64,000 nt of DNA from Betaproteobacteria bacterium Ga0077526 (lineage in GTDB: Bacteria > Pseudomonadota > Gammaproteobacteria > Burkholderiales > Ga0077523): assembly GCA_001464765.1 (NCBI GenBank), contig LNDV01000034.1, forward strand, positions 372,001-436,000. Reading direction: 5' to 3'. Below, in pieces: positions 54,616 to 63,727 of this stretch. The notes below the pieces were generated by a model that saw only the letters and a list, made by a program, of their open reading frames with translations, ran no database searches and was not told where the DNA came from. Positions within the stretch are counted from its first letter, which is position 1, and each line of letters begins with the position of its first letter. The position numbers and the translations under genes were made by a program.

Positions 54616-56094
54616 TTAACCGCGGCGGCGACAGAGAAAGGCAGCGAGTGTCATCAAGCCGCCAAAACTTAACATGAGGACGGATGGTTCCGGGACCGGA
54701 TTGACCCAGCCCTGGGGCCTGTAGACCCATACATCACCCGCCTCGTTGGCTTCGAGAGCCACGAACGCTCTCAGGTCTGACACGTACTTCCACTTTCCCC
54801 AAATACCACTCCCGAAGCCAGGCGCAGGGACGTCTGCGGGATTGGACAAAGCTCCATCAGTGAGCAGCGACAGGGACCAGTCTCCAGACACCGTCCCCGA
54901 GTCCGGCGCATCGAGCGCCCATACAGAACCACCACCTGCCCAAACAATGAACTTACCGAGACGAGGGTCGAAGTCGATTCCATACGGCAAGCGACCGGGC
55001 GCACCAAAATCGAACTGGCCGACCTTCTGCGGCGTGATACCAAAACTGTTGTTGGACGGACTTGCATTATCCAGATCCCATGCGACGAAGGGCGTGCCCT
55101 CGGAACCCATCGCCACAAAAAGCTTGCTCACGGGATCGTATGCGCCAGCACCGATTGCAGAAGGACCGCCAAAATATCGGCCCACCTGAGAGACCGTATC
55201 CAATTCCGGGCGAAGCACGTCATCCACTTCGTACCGGTAGAGCCACGCATCGGTACCCCCTGCGGGCCGGCCGATGAAGTAGACAACGTCGTTTCCGTTT
55301 TCTTCCGCCAGGGCTGTTCCACCACTCACCACCGAGAGGGTGCGAAACACCTGATTGTCCCGGTTCTCCCACATGTTGCCAGCTTCGACTTCGGGCCGAT
55401 TCGCAGAGCCGGCTTGCCCCCCCACCTTGTCACCGTTCGCCTTCGCGGGATCCCAGAAGTACGGTCCGGTCGGCCGCACTACACCGTCGGGCTGTCGCAA
55501 GGTGAAGCGTCCCCCGGTATGCGCCGTGGCGCCTCCCAACGTCAAGAAGCGATCTGCGATGGGAAGGTAGATATTGTTGTCATATGCATGCGCAGAAGAC
55601 GGCACGGTATAGTCATAAACGCGTTGCGAGACTACTGGCGAATTGACGATCACCGGAACGGTATTGCTGCCAATGAAGGTTTCCTCGACCATCTTGCTCG
55701 GCATCGAGGCTCGTTCCCACGACAGATCTCGGGAGCGCCATCTGTAGACCTCGTTGCCCGAGTAGTTCGCATGCCCACCGCCCCACAAGATCAAGTCCCC
55801 GCGATTGGAGTCCCACGCAAATCCGCTCCATGCCTGAATGACTGCCCGCGGGTTCGTGTAGCCGGAACCTGGCGCCGATCGATCGGCAGGCGCCGGCCAG
55901 GTATCGGAGAAGCGATTCGCATTGACACGCTCCCAGGTGCCGTCTCCCATGCCATCGAGAACGGTCAGCAAGCTACCGACTTCCGCATTTGCAAAACTCG
56001 CAAACGAGGCCACGAAGACGCAGGCACCTTGACGCATCAACTTGAGCCAAGAGCGTGTGCCAAGAGATCGATACTGCCCGCCAAACTCGCCCAT
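54616..56094 (-). CDS. PEP-CTERM sorting-domain beta-propeller protein
   Basis: A 492-residue exported protein. The C-terminus is a classical PEP-CTERM signal: VNPVPEPSVLMLSFGGLMTL, more hydrophobic residues, then CRRRG. An exosortase would recognise the PEP motif, cut and possibly attach the protein to the cell surface. The body has repeated propeller or kelch-like blades (SGFAWDSNRGDLILWGGGHA, GAYDPVSKLFVAMGSEGTPF, GIDFDPRLGKFIVWAGGGSV). The signal peptide is RQGACVFVASFASFANA. ATG 56094 is chosen for its GGAG six bases upstream; ATG 56037 is an alternative. Probably a matrix or surface protein. Confidence 0.88.
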   Translation of the reverse strand: MGEFGGQYRSLGTRSWLKLMRQGACVFVASFASFANAEVGSLLTVLDGMGDGTWERVNANRFSDTWPAPADRSAPGSGYTNPRAVIQAWSGFAWDSNRGDLILWGGGHANYSGNEVYRWRSRDLSWERASMPSKMVEETFIGSNTVPVIVNSPVVSQRVYDYTVPSSAHAYDNNIYLPIADRFLTLGGATAHTGGRFTLRQPDGVVRPTGPYFWDPAKANGDKVGGQAGSANRPEVEAGNMWENRDNQVFRTLSVVSGGTALAEENGNDVVYFIGRPAGGTDAWLYRYEVDDVLRPELDTVSQVGRYFGGPSAIGAGAYDPVSKLFVAMGSEGTPFVAWDLDNASPSNNSFGITPQKVGQFDFGAPGRLPYGIDFDPRLGKFIVWAGGGSVWALDAPDSGTVSGDWSLSLLTDGALSNPADVPAPGFGSGIWGKWKYVSDLRAFVALEANEAGDVWVYRPQGWVNPVPEPSVLMLSFGGLMTLAAFLCRRRG

Positions 56095-56653
56095 CCGCAA
56101 CTCCATGATCGCAAGACTCCACTGCCCCGAGCATAGCGGGGCGCCATTGGTCGATTTGAGCAATAATCTCGCCATCACTACAAATCATGAGGTTACGCCA
56201 CACGCCCATGCATGCTGTTCACGAAAGCGACACTCACGAAGAGCCTAGAGACGACCTCTGCGATCTTGGCCCGGTCGAGCTCCGGGTGCATCGAGCGGGC
56301 TGCAGATTGATCGGGCACAAGCCGGGCGTGACGGCTATCAGGACGATGATGATGCGGACAATCGACAAGGCGCGTGAAGCCGCGGGCGCGTCGCTTCGCG
56401 GCTTCGCAAAGGCCGCCAGGCGCTTACAGCTCCGCCATCGGGGCAGTGCCGCCCGGGCCCGATGCCTTCGGGTTGGTATCGGACGAGTCGCCTGGATCGT
56501 CGACGTGCGTGTCGAGGCGTTGAAATCCGCCCGTGACAAGACGCAGGGCGCCCGAGTGCGCAGCCCCGTTTCGAAGCGGTTCCGATTTAGCGGTACTCAC
56601 CCGATTGACGCAACGATCCCTTACGTGACCCACTCAGTTTTCCACCGAGGCTG
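56095..56653. other. 559-base gene-free stretch
   Basis: This gap lies upstream of the PEP-CTERM gene and after the end of the glycosyltransferase gene on the same strand. It should contain the PEP-CTERM promoter. Its middle is GC-rich and has reverse frames with one membrane-like run (LSIVRIIIVLIAVTPG) and a Pro/Ser/Gly-rich run, perhaps a decayed small exported protein. No start signal or family is recognisable. Confidence 0.35.
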
Positions 56654-57904
56654 CTATACGGACTCCACACTATTCAGGACCTGAGCAAGCTCGCTGGAAC
56701 GCGCTTGCCGCGAGAACTGTGCGGCGACTGCGCGAGGAACTCCACTGTGGCTCCCGTCGCGCACCGCCCCCAGAAAATCTCGCATCGCTGCCTCGATCGA
56801 ATCTGTGCTGCCGATGTCGACGATGTCCGGAACGCCGGCAGAACGCAGCACCTCAGCCGAATTACCGAGTGGGTCGGTAAGTGCGAAAATCGGACGTCCC
56901 GCGCGCAGGTACTCGTAGAGCTTTGCGGGAATCTGATGATTGCAGGATGGCCCCTGAAAGAGAAGGAGTCCATCCGCTCGCAGCATCTCCTGTAGCGCGG
57001 TCCGGTACGCAACAGCACCCTCAATGTGAACAATGTCCTCGAGGCCATGTCCCTTCAGGAGATCGGCAAAGTAAGCGTCGTTGCCGGGCGCACGAAGCAC
57101 AACGCGCAGGTTCTCCGGCCCGATCGCCTTGCAGCTTCGCAGCCTTCCTAGCGCCTCGAAGAACGGACGCGGATCGCGGTCCTCCGGGTACAGGAGGCCA
57201 CTATGGACGAGCGTTATCTGACCTGCGACACCTAGAGCGGAATGGGGAAGCCCTGCTTCGGCGTCCAGGAAGTTCTCTTCATCAAAGCCGTTCTCAACGA
57301 TAGCCAAGCGCTCCCTCGGGACAGCGGGATAGCGATGGGCGTACATCTCCGCCGCGCCCGGAGTGGTAAAGATCGCACGCGAGCAGTGACGCATGGTCGC
57401 TCTTTCCAGTTTCTGGTGAACGCGCCGAGTAAACGGATCGCGCGGCCAGTTGGCTTCCGTCATCGAGTCTCGGAAATCCGCAACCCAGGGAACACCGCTG
57501 AGGCGATGCAAGGTCAGACCGATCAGGTGCGCTGTCGCGATCGGAAACGTGGATACGATCGCTTTGGGCCGAAATTGCCGAATAAGGCGCAGGCCTTTCC
57601 ACACACCAGTCGGCCACCAGCTTACCCACCTGTCGGGCTGCGCCATCCAGCGAAAGTAGCGCCCCCTAAAGGAAAGTGTGCGGGCGGTATCGACACAGAA
57701 CGCTCTCTCCACGTGAACGTCAGCAGGGATCTCGCCCAACTGGTCATCGCTGACCAACTCGAAAGCTCCTGGAGTCACCGTCAATACAACGGGACGCCAT
57801 CCGTGTTCTTGCAGATAAGTGCAGAACTTGAGCGTCCGCTGTATCCCGCTGCTGCCTCGCCCTGGAGGGAAATGGTAGGCGACAATCAAAACGCAGCGGC
57901 TCAT
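56654..57904 (-). CDS. Glycosyltransferase family 4 protein
   Basis: A 416-residue GT-B enzyme. The acceptor-side start is VLIVAYHFPPGRGSSGIQRT near residues 5-24, PWVADFRDSMTEANWPRD lies near 138, and the donor-side block includes FTTPGAAEMYAHRYP, VHSGLLYPEDRDPRPFFEAL near 233, and NHQIPAKLYEYLRAGRPIFA near 321-340 for nucleotide-sugar binding. It should add a sugar to a growing lipid-linked polymer at the inner membrane. The layout resembles the exopolysaccharide enzymes found in PEP-CTERM loci. The asparagine-synthetase-like gene lies 150 bases upstream on the same strand. Confidence 0.88.
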   Translation of the reverse strand: MSRCVLIVAYHFPPGRGSSGIQRTLKFCTYLQEHGWRPVVLTVTPGAFELVSDDQLGEIPADVHVERAFCVDTARTLSFRGRYFRWMAQPDRWVSWWPTGVWKGLRLIRQFRPKAIVSTFPIATAHLIGLTLHRLSGVPWVADFRDSMTEANWPRDPFTRRVHQKLERATMRHCSRAIFTTPGAAEMYAHRYPAVPRERLAIVENGFDEENFLDAEAGLPHSALGVAGQITLVHSGLLYPEDRDPRPFFEALGRLRSCKAIGPENLRVVLRAPGNDAYFADLLKGHGLEDIVHIEGAVAYRTALQEMLRADGLLLFQGPSCNHQIPAKLYEYLRAGRPIFALTDPLGNSAEVLRSAGVPDIVDIGSTDSIEAAMRDFLGAVRDGSHSGVPRAVAAQFSRQARSSELAQVLNSVESV

Positions 57905-58054
57905 CGGTAACCACTCCCGACACTTGCCGCATCGTGCCTGGCAATAGGGGCTGGTGTTCGCGCACGAACCCTAGTCCCCCAGATTCGGAGATGGCCCTCG
58001 GCGCTTTGCACAGTCAACATGCCACCTGGCGACTGCCTTCGAGCTGGCGGCGAC

Positions 58055-59833
58055 TCATTTCGCCTTGCCGCGTTCATCGCCAGTCCACGCCGAGGAGCCT
58101 TTTGCCCTTGCCCAATGCTCCCCAAACACCGCTCCCGCCTCAAGGATGTGTCCGTATGAGTTCGAACCCACCAATGTGAGGGCAATGGCAGCACTGAGTC
58201 GTCCGCGATCAACGAGATGCTGTGGGAACGACCCCGTGAGAAGCTTCGCGGCGCGCACTGCGCGATTCCGTACCTGACGTCGCGCTTCAAGCTTCCCGTA
58301 ATAGTCATTCCATTGGTATCGCAACTCCTGCTCGTAGGCAATCGGGCAAGGTTCGTGATTCGGGTAGGCCTGCCATGGAACCGAGGCGGCCGCCGGGCTT
58401 AGCGCTTTGAGCCAGACATTGTAGAACCGGTGGTACAGGAACCAGGACATCGGTGCACGAACGATTGCCTCAATGAAGCCGGCATCGAAGAACGGGAGGT
58501 GGAACTCGAAACGCTGGAGGTCCATATCTTCGAAGTGCCTGAACAAGTGCCGTCGCTGATCATTGAACATGAGGAACAGATACAGGGCCCGCCCCTCTGG
58601 CATCGAAGCAATTGACTCGAGCTCGGCCCGCACAGCATCGAATAGCCAGGTTGAAGACTTAGATCGGAATGCCTTTGTGAGAGCACCGTTTCCATCAACA
58701 AGCCTGTTGTATCGGAAAAGTTCACGGACCGCGTTGTCCGTATTGCCGCCCGAGATCTCTCGCGAAGCCGCTTCGTTCAGGTAGACGTGACCAAGGCCCA
58801 CGCTGCCACCGTCCCCCGACCAGAGCATGTTCGGGCGCTCGGGGCGACCCGCCCCGGGTTCCAGCTTTCCCAGCCATTCCCGCAATTGATCCTTTCGGTA
58901 TGCGTCGCCCGCCGCACTTCGCACCACGTCGATCTGAAGATGCCTTGTTGTCAGAGCATTCGCTACAAGTTCACCGAACACCCTGTCCTGCGTGTCGGGC
59001 GGTGCGAAATTCGCCGTGAGCACGTTCACCTTCTGGCCACGCAATGCCGCCACGATTGCACGAGAGTCCAACCCTCCACTAAGGAACGCAGCTGTCGTCG
59101 TGTCACCGCGCAGTCGATTGCGAACCGCCACGTTGAACTTCCCGACAAGCCGATCCACGGTTTCCGGCAGAGTGTCTGACGTCGGAGCGAGCTGGTCCCA
59201 ATGGAAGTAGCGCTCCCGCCGTTCGCTGGATGGAAGGATGCGGATCAGCTCTGCGGGCAGCATTGCACGGACATTTGCGTAGCAGGTCCGGTCCGACAGG
59301 GGAAAACCCAGCATTACCGTCTCATACGTACCACGCTCATCGAGATCGCCCGAGCACAACCCGGCCGATTCGAGAATCCTGATCGCTGAGGCGAATGCAA
59401 CGAACTCGTTGGTGACCAGATAATAGAGGGGCCGGATAGCAAGTTTGTCCGCTATGAGCAACAGCTCTCGGGTTTCCGGATCAAAGTACGCCGCGCAGTA
59501 GGTCCCCGAGGCCGCGAGCAGTATCTCCCGATTCCCCCTGCGAAGATGATCGAAGAGATGCTCCGCCTCTTGCTGCCGGTCTCTGCAGACGGTTTCATCG
59601 CTCTTTGTCAAGAGCGGCTCCCCTGCGATCAGCAACGTCTGTCCGCGATCACCGCAAACCTTGGCGGGCGAACCGAAAGCACCAACGTCAAGGCTTGCGA
59701 GGACCCAGTGATCGGACCCCATGCTCACAACGCTGTCACCGGAGAACCTTGAGACGCCAGCCGCAACAGCCTTGCGTAAGTGTTCCGGCAGTGGATCAGC
59801 TGTTCTGCTGACTAGACCTGCAATTATCGACAC
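58055..59833 (-). CDS. Asparagine synthetase-like protein lacking the glutaminase cysteine
   Basis: A 592-residue AsnB homologue. The C-terminal synthetase domain has the pyrophosphate loop TTTAAFLSGGLDSRAIVAAL near residues 243-262. The N-terminal domain has the GATase II fold (AASGTYCAAYFDPETRELLL, IADKLAIRPLYYLVTNEFVA), but the protein begins SIIAGLVS where active enzymes have MCGIAG, so the nucleophile Cys is missing. It may use ammonia or adenylate another carboxylate. GTG 59833 is preferred: AAGGA is nine bases upstream, and the upstream ATG at 59932 would overlap the flippase gene by 53 bases. Such homologues are common in polysaccharide loci. Confidence 0.8.
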   Translation of the reverse strand: MSIIAGLVSRTADPLPEHLRKAVAAGVSRFSGDSVVSMGSDHWVLASLDVGAFGSPAKVCGDRGQTLLIAGEPLLTKSDETVCRDRQQEAEHLFDHLRRGNREILLAASGTYCAAYFDPETRELLLIADKLAIRPLYYLVTNEFVAFASAIRILESAGLCSGDLDERGTYETVMLGFPLSDRTCYANVRAMLPAELIRILPSSERRERYFHWDQLAPTSDTLPETVDRLVGKFNVAVRNRLRGDTTTAAFLSGGLDSRAIVAALRGQKVNVLTANFAPPDTQDRVFGELVANALTTRHLQIDVVRSAAGDAYRKDQLREWLGKLEPGAGRPERPNMLWSGDGGSVGLGHVYLNEAASREISGGNTDNAVRELFRYNRLVDGNGALTKAFRSKSSTWLFDAVRAELESIASMPEGRALYLFLMFNDQRRHLFRHFEDMDLQRFEFHLPFFDAGFIEAIVRAPMSWFLYHRFYNVWLKALSPAAASVPWQAYPNHEPCPIAYEQELRYQWNDYYGKLEARRQVRNRAVRAAKLLTGSFPQHLVDRGRLSAAIALTLVGSNSYGHILEAGAVFGEHWARAKGSSAWTGDERGKAK

Positions 59834-59879
59834 AGTCGCGAATCCTTGGTGATCTCTCGTTGTCCTTCCGGTCAACAGA

Positions 59880-61328
59880 TCATCGGGTGGAACTGCCCCG
59901 CATGATTCCCCGAAGAAGGTCCCTCGCTTCATCGAGCCCTTTGCGGTTCAACAGCAGAGTCAGCACAACATACGTCACCGCACCAAGACCGATCAGGCAT
60001 GACAGTCGCCCAAGCGGCGACCAGTCTGTCATGGTCCACCGGGCAGCCACAACCGCCAAAGCCATGAGCAGTGCGGCCAAAGATGACGGAAACATCGCCA
60101 TGAAAAAGTGGGAGCGCGGCGTCTCGAGGGCCTTCGCATATCGCCCCATGTTCCAGAAAAACACCAGCGGGGATCCAGTCAGCCAAGCAAGACAAAGGCC
60201 AATCAGGCCCCAATTCACGCCCACCAAGAACGCTGAAATCATCACCGTCGCGGACAGGACGGTGCTCGCCAGTTCAACGTCAAATCGACCGATTCCACGC
60301 ACAGCATTCGGGACGAAGTTTCCAACGAGACGCAGAGGCATGATGAGACTCACGATCTGCAGTGGTGTGGTGGCTCCGCGCCACTGCTCCCCCAGCAAGA
60401 CATGGACGAGTTCAGGGGCAACGCTTGCCAGCCCCCAGAAAACGGGAAACGCCAGGATCGAGAGCGTTCGGACGCCCAGCAGCACCACGCTCGACACTCT
60501 TGCTGCCGACCCTTGAATCCGAGAGAACGCCGGAAAGGCAATCCGATTGACAAGACCGGAGATACGTTGATTTGGCAAGGATGCGAGATGCATGGAGACT
60601 GAGTAGAGCCCGAGCGTAGTCGATCCGAGCCACTTTCCCGCAATGAATACATCCGCCTGGTTGTATATGAACCACACAATGCGACTTGTCGCTGCGTGAG
60701 CACTGCTCGCAAGCAATGCTCGGCCAGCCGCGAAGGAAAATGCCGGCCGGTACCACTGCCCAACCAGTACGTTGGTTCCGACGACCTTTACGCCCAAGGT
60801 CGCGAGCGCGCCGATCACAAGCGCCCAAACCCCCGCGCCGGCCAGTGCGAGCAGCAATGTGAGCAGGCTGCCAGCGACAGCCGTACACATTTCAACGACG
60901 GCCAGTCGACGGAAATCCATTTCCCGCTGCAGCAGAACCTCGGGTATGACGCCGAACGCGGCCACAAGGAGTTGGAGAGACAGCACCGGAACAACTACCC
61001 GAAGACTCGGCTCGGCGAAAAAGGCGGCGATGACCGGCGCAGCAAGAGCGAGGAGCGCTGCCAACCCGACGTGTATCGCGATGACCAGACCGAACGCATG
61101 CCTGATCTCCTCTCGGGAGATCTGATCTTTCTGAACGAGCGCCGCCGCGATGCCGAGATCTGCAAACATCATCAGGAAGCCCAGGAACATGGTTGCTATG
61201 GCCAACAGGCCATAGTCCGACGGTGCAAGCAGGCGAATCACTACGAGAGTCACCACCCAACTAACAGCTTGACTGGCAATCTGCGCTAGTGCGGTCCAGC
61301 GAATCGCGGCGAGAACTTGACTCTTCAA
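59880..61328 (-). CDS. Wzx-type polysaccharide flippase / oligosaccharide translocase
   Basis: A roughly 482-residue membrane protein of the polysaccharide transporter branch of the MOP superfamily, with about 12-14 helices. It starts VLAAIRWTALAQIASQAVSW, followed by VIRLLAPSDYGLLAIATMFL near residues 28-47 and DLGIAAALVQKDQISREEIR, all typical of the family. Later helices include the basic-rich RIVWFIYNQADVFIAGKWLG. It should flip the lipid-linked repeat unit across the inner membrane. Starts are unclear: TTG 61328 has a weak GGA, while TTG 61376 lacks a site. It is read toward the AsnB-like gene, 46 bases apart. Confidence 0.88.
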   Translation of the reverse strand: MKSQVLAAIRWTALAQIASQAVSWVVTLVVIRLLAPSDYGLLAIATMFLGFLMMFADLGIAAALVQKDQISREEIRHAFGLVIAIHVGLAALLALAAPVIAAFFAEPSLRVVVPVLSLQLLVAAFGVIPEVLLQREMDFRRLAVVEMCTAVAGSLLTLLLALAGAGVWALVIGALATLGVKVVGTNVLVGQWYRPAFSFAAGRALLASSAHAATSRIVWFIYNQADVFIAGKWLGSTTLGLYSVSMHLASLPNQRISGLVNRIAFPAFSRIQGSAARVSSVVLLGVRTLSILAFPVFWGLASVAPELVHVLLGEQWRGATTPLQIVSLIMPLRLVGNFVPNAVRGIGRFDVELASTVLSATVMISAFLVGVNWGLIGLCLAWLTGSPLVFFWNMGRYAKALETPRSHFFMAMFPSSLAALLMALAVVAARWTMTDWSPLGRLSCLIGLGAVTYVVLTLLLNRKGLDEARDLLRGIMRGSSTR

Positions 61329-62361
61329 TGGAAGTCCGTCGTTACTGGCAACCCACGCCGGAGCGAGTCGCCGCAAGCATCATCGACCCATGTAGTCGCG
61401 TACCTTCCAAAAGACTCCCCCTTAGCTGACCGCATCAAGCAATCTCCTGACTTTGCGTCTGCACGAGGAAGCCCTCCCCTTGGCGTGAAGTCACTCTCGC
61501 CCAACTCCGCGCGAGAGACTCCTGACATGCGATCCCTCACAACCGAACCTCTCTGCCCATGACGCGCGCTGAGGCAGGCTCTTTCTCCGTCGACTTCTAT
61601 CGCATGCCTGGCACTCTGACTCACCATCACGGGGACTCGGCGATTCAGAACACTCTGCCCCCGAGCGGCCTCATCCGAGCGAAGGACGCCCTGTTTCGCA
61701 AAGATCACGCCAATCGAATCCCGAGTCTCGCGTGCGAAAGATCCTGGAACTCCAGCAGGCCGTCAAGAAACCGACGCCCAGAACAATGGAGACGTGGCAA
61801 GCCCCACGAGACCTCCATCCCACTCCGGATCACCTCAACCCCGCAAGTGCTACTCGGACCAGAGCACCAGCGTCGCGGCAGCGCTCCTCAACGAACCTTC
61901 GACAAGGCGCTGACCTCCCCCGATCGAACAGTACAAGACCCCGCGAGACGAAGCGCAGATCGGCAAGTGCCCTGAGAACAGGCTGCGAAACGCTACGCAC
62001 CCTCGCGGTCGGTGCATGAGGCTAGCGTCTCGTTGCTCCGGCGTTCGCCCCGGAAATCACGCCCGCCGTTACGCCACACGTCGTGGGCGCCGTCGTCATC
62101 CGCTCCGCCGTTGCGCCGCAACAACCCGCCGCGCGAAGCCCACGCCTCGCCTAACGCCCCTTCACCTGAGGCCCCAGCACAGGTCAACCCGAAATCCAAC
62201 TCTCTAACCTCAGACAAGGACTCGCCAGACGCACATCACTGCCGCGAGACCTCTGCGCGCCATGGTCCTCTGATCACAGTCTGTGCGGCTCTGTGAAATG
62301 CGTCCCTGTCGAGTCGTCACCGCCGCGCTCTTGCTGCCAGCCGGACTTCTGCGAGATGAGG
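61329..62361. other. About 1 kb gene-free, T-poor C-rich stretch
   Basis: No frame here resembles a protein on either strand. The forward strand is strikingly C-rich and T-poor over several hundred bases (for example 61,801-61,860 has 29 C and only about 8 T by hand count), then GC-rich around 62,030-62,180. I found no repeats, terminator hairpin or phage-like attachment site. It may be a decayed gene region or an untranslated leader upstream of the flippase gene. Confidence 0.5.
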
Positions 62362-63678
62362 CTACCAGCAGAGTCCCATGTATTGCGCCACAAGTCCGTC
62401 ACGAGACTTCATCCCCACCAGATCCACGACAAACTGGTCCGAACGAGCAGTTGCGCAAATCTTTCTGGATGTGGCTTCGTCTCCTAGGCCCACCACGAGA
62501 ACATCCGACTCGGCGATGACGCCTTCAAGATCATTCTCGATTAGCGAATCCATGTGTGGGACGTGCTGTTCGATGAAACGCTTGTTCGCCCCAAGGAGCT
62601 TCGACAAGTGAACCTCCGGGTCGAATACCTTCAAAGTCATTCCCTTCCCAATGAAATGCTCTGCGATCAGTACAAGAGGGCTTTCCCTCAGGTCGTCAGT
62701 TCCGGACTTGAAGGAGAGACCCACCATCCCGATTCGACGTTTACCCAGGTGAAGCACCTTCTCGATCGCATGCTCGATGTGCACTTTGTTGGATGCCAGA
62801 ATCGCGCTCGTAACGGGGATGTCTACATCGCGCGTCTTGGCGAGATAGGCCGTCGCGCGGAGATCCTTGGGAAGGCACGACCCGCCGAACGCAAACCCGG
62901 GCTTGAGATAGGCCGGCGAGATATTCAACTGACGGTCTCGACAGACGAGATCCATGACTTCGAAAGGATCAACGTTCAGCGCGGAGCACAGGCGGGCCGT
63001 CTCATTTGCAAAAGCTATCTTCAGCGCGTGAAAGTTGTTGCAGCAGTACTTGACCATTTCGGCCGCCCGCACCGAGGTCTCGATGAATTCGCATGGCAGG
63101 TGCCCGAACAACTCACGCAACGCCTGAGCTGGTGCGGGTGAGTTTGCGCCCACGATAGTGAAGGGCGGCTTGTCGTAGTCCCTGATCGATGTCCCTTCCC
63201 GCAAGAACTCAGGTTGGAAACAAAGGTGAAAATCGATGCCTTCCCGCTTTCCGGATTCACTCTCGATGATGGGACGCAGCACATCTTCGACCGTGCCCGG
63301 GACAAGCGTTGAGCGAAACACGAAGATATGCGGGTATGACTTCTCACGAATCGCCTTGCCTATGTCGCTCGCCAGGCGAAGCATCGCCCCTTGATCCTGG
63401 CTCCCGTTGGCTGCCGACGGTGTGCCCACGCAGATCAGCGAAAGCGACGTCTTCGCTATTGCTTCGAAGACATCATCAGTCACACCAACCCGTCCGCTCG
63501 CAACGACCGAACGCATGAGATCCACCATTCCTTCTTCCACAACTGGCGTCTTGCCCTCACGAATAAGCGCAAGTTTGGAAGGCTCGACGTCGACCCCTAC
63601 AATTGTGTGGCCGTCCCGTGCGAGACAGGCTAACGAGACCGCCCCCACATAACCAAGACCGAAGATGCTGATGTTCAT
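62362..63678 (-). CDS. algD: GDP-mannose 6-dehydrogenase / nucleotide-sugar dehydrogenase
   Basis: A 438-residue enzyme of the UDP-glucose/GDP-mannose dehydrogenase family. The NAD loop is ISIFGLGYVGAVSLACLARD near residues 3-22. FQPEFLREGTSIRDYDKPPF near 150-170 is conserved, the catalytic lysine region is AEMVKYCCNNFHALKIAFAN near 205-224, and the nucleophile Cys is in FAFGGSCLPKDLRA near 258-271. The FAFGGSCLPKD form and length suit GDP-mannose dehydrogenase (AlgD), giving GDP-mannuronate for alginate-like polymers; UDP-glucose is the alternative. ATG 63678 has AAGGAC about 11 bases upstream. A glycosyltransferase gene precedes it on the same strand. Confidence 0.85.
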   Translation of the reverse strand: MNISIFGLGYVGAVSLACLARDGHTIVGVDVEPSKLALIREGKTPVVEEGMVDLMRSVVASGRVGVTDDVFEAIAKTSLSLICVGTPSAANGSQDQGAMLRLASDIGKAIREKSYPHIFVFRSTLVPGTVEDVLRPIIESESGKREGIDFHLCFQPEFLREGTSIRDYDKPPFTIVGANSPAPAQALRELFGHLPCEFIETSVRAAEMVKYCCNNFHALKIAFANETARLCSALNVDPFEVMDLVCRDRQLNISPAYLKPGFAFGGSCLPKDLRATAYLAKTRDVDIPVTSAILASNKVHIEHAIEKVLHLGKRRIGMVGLSFKSGTDDLRESPLVLIAEHFIGKGMTLKVFDPEVHLSKLLGANKRFIEQHVPHMDSLIENDLEGVIAESDVLVVGLGDEATSRKICATARSDQFVVDLVGMKSRDGLVAQYMGLCW

Positions 63679-63727
63679 CGCGATGGGTGTCCTTCTGTGC
63701 GTCAGGTTCTCTGACTGGGAATCTTCG

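Noticed and set aside
62145..62165. GCCTAAC at the right place for an integron attC core.
   Set aside because: No matching GTTRRRY partner lies within the expected 60-140 bases and no integrase or cassette array is present.
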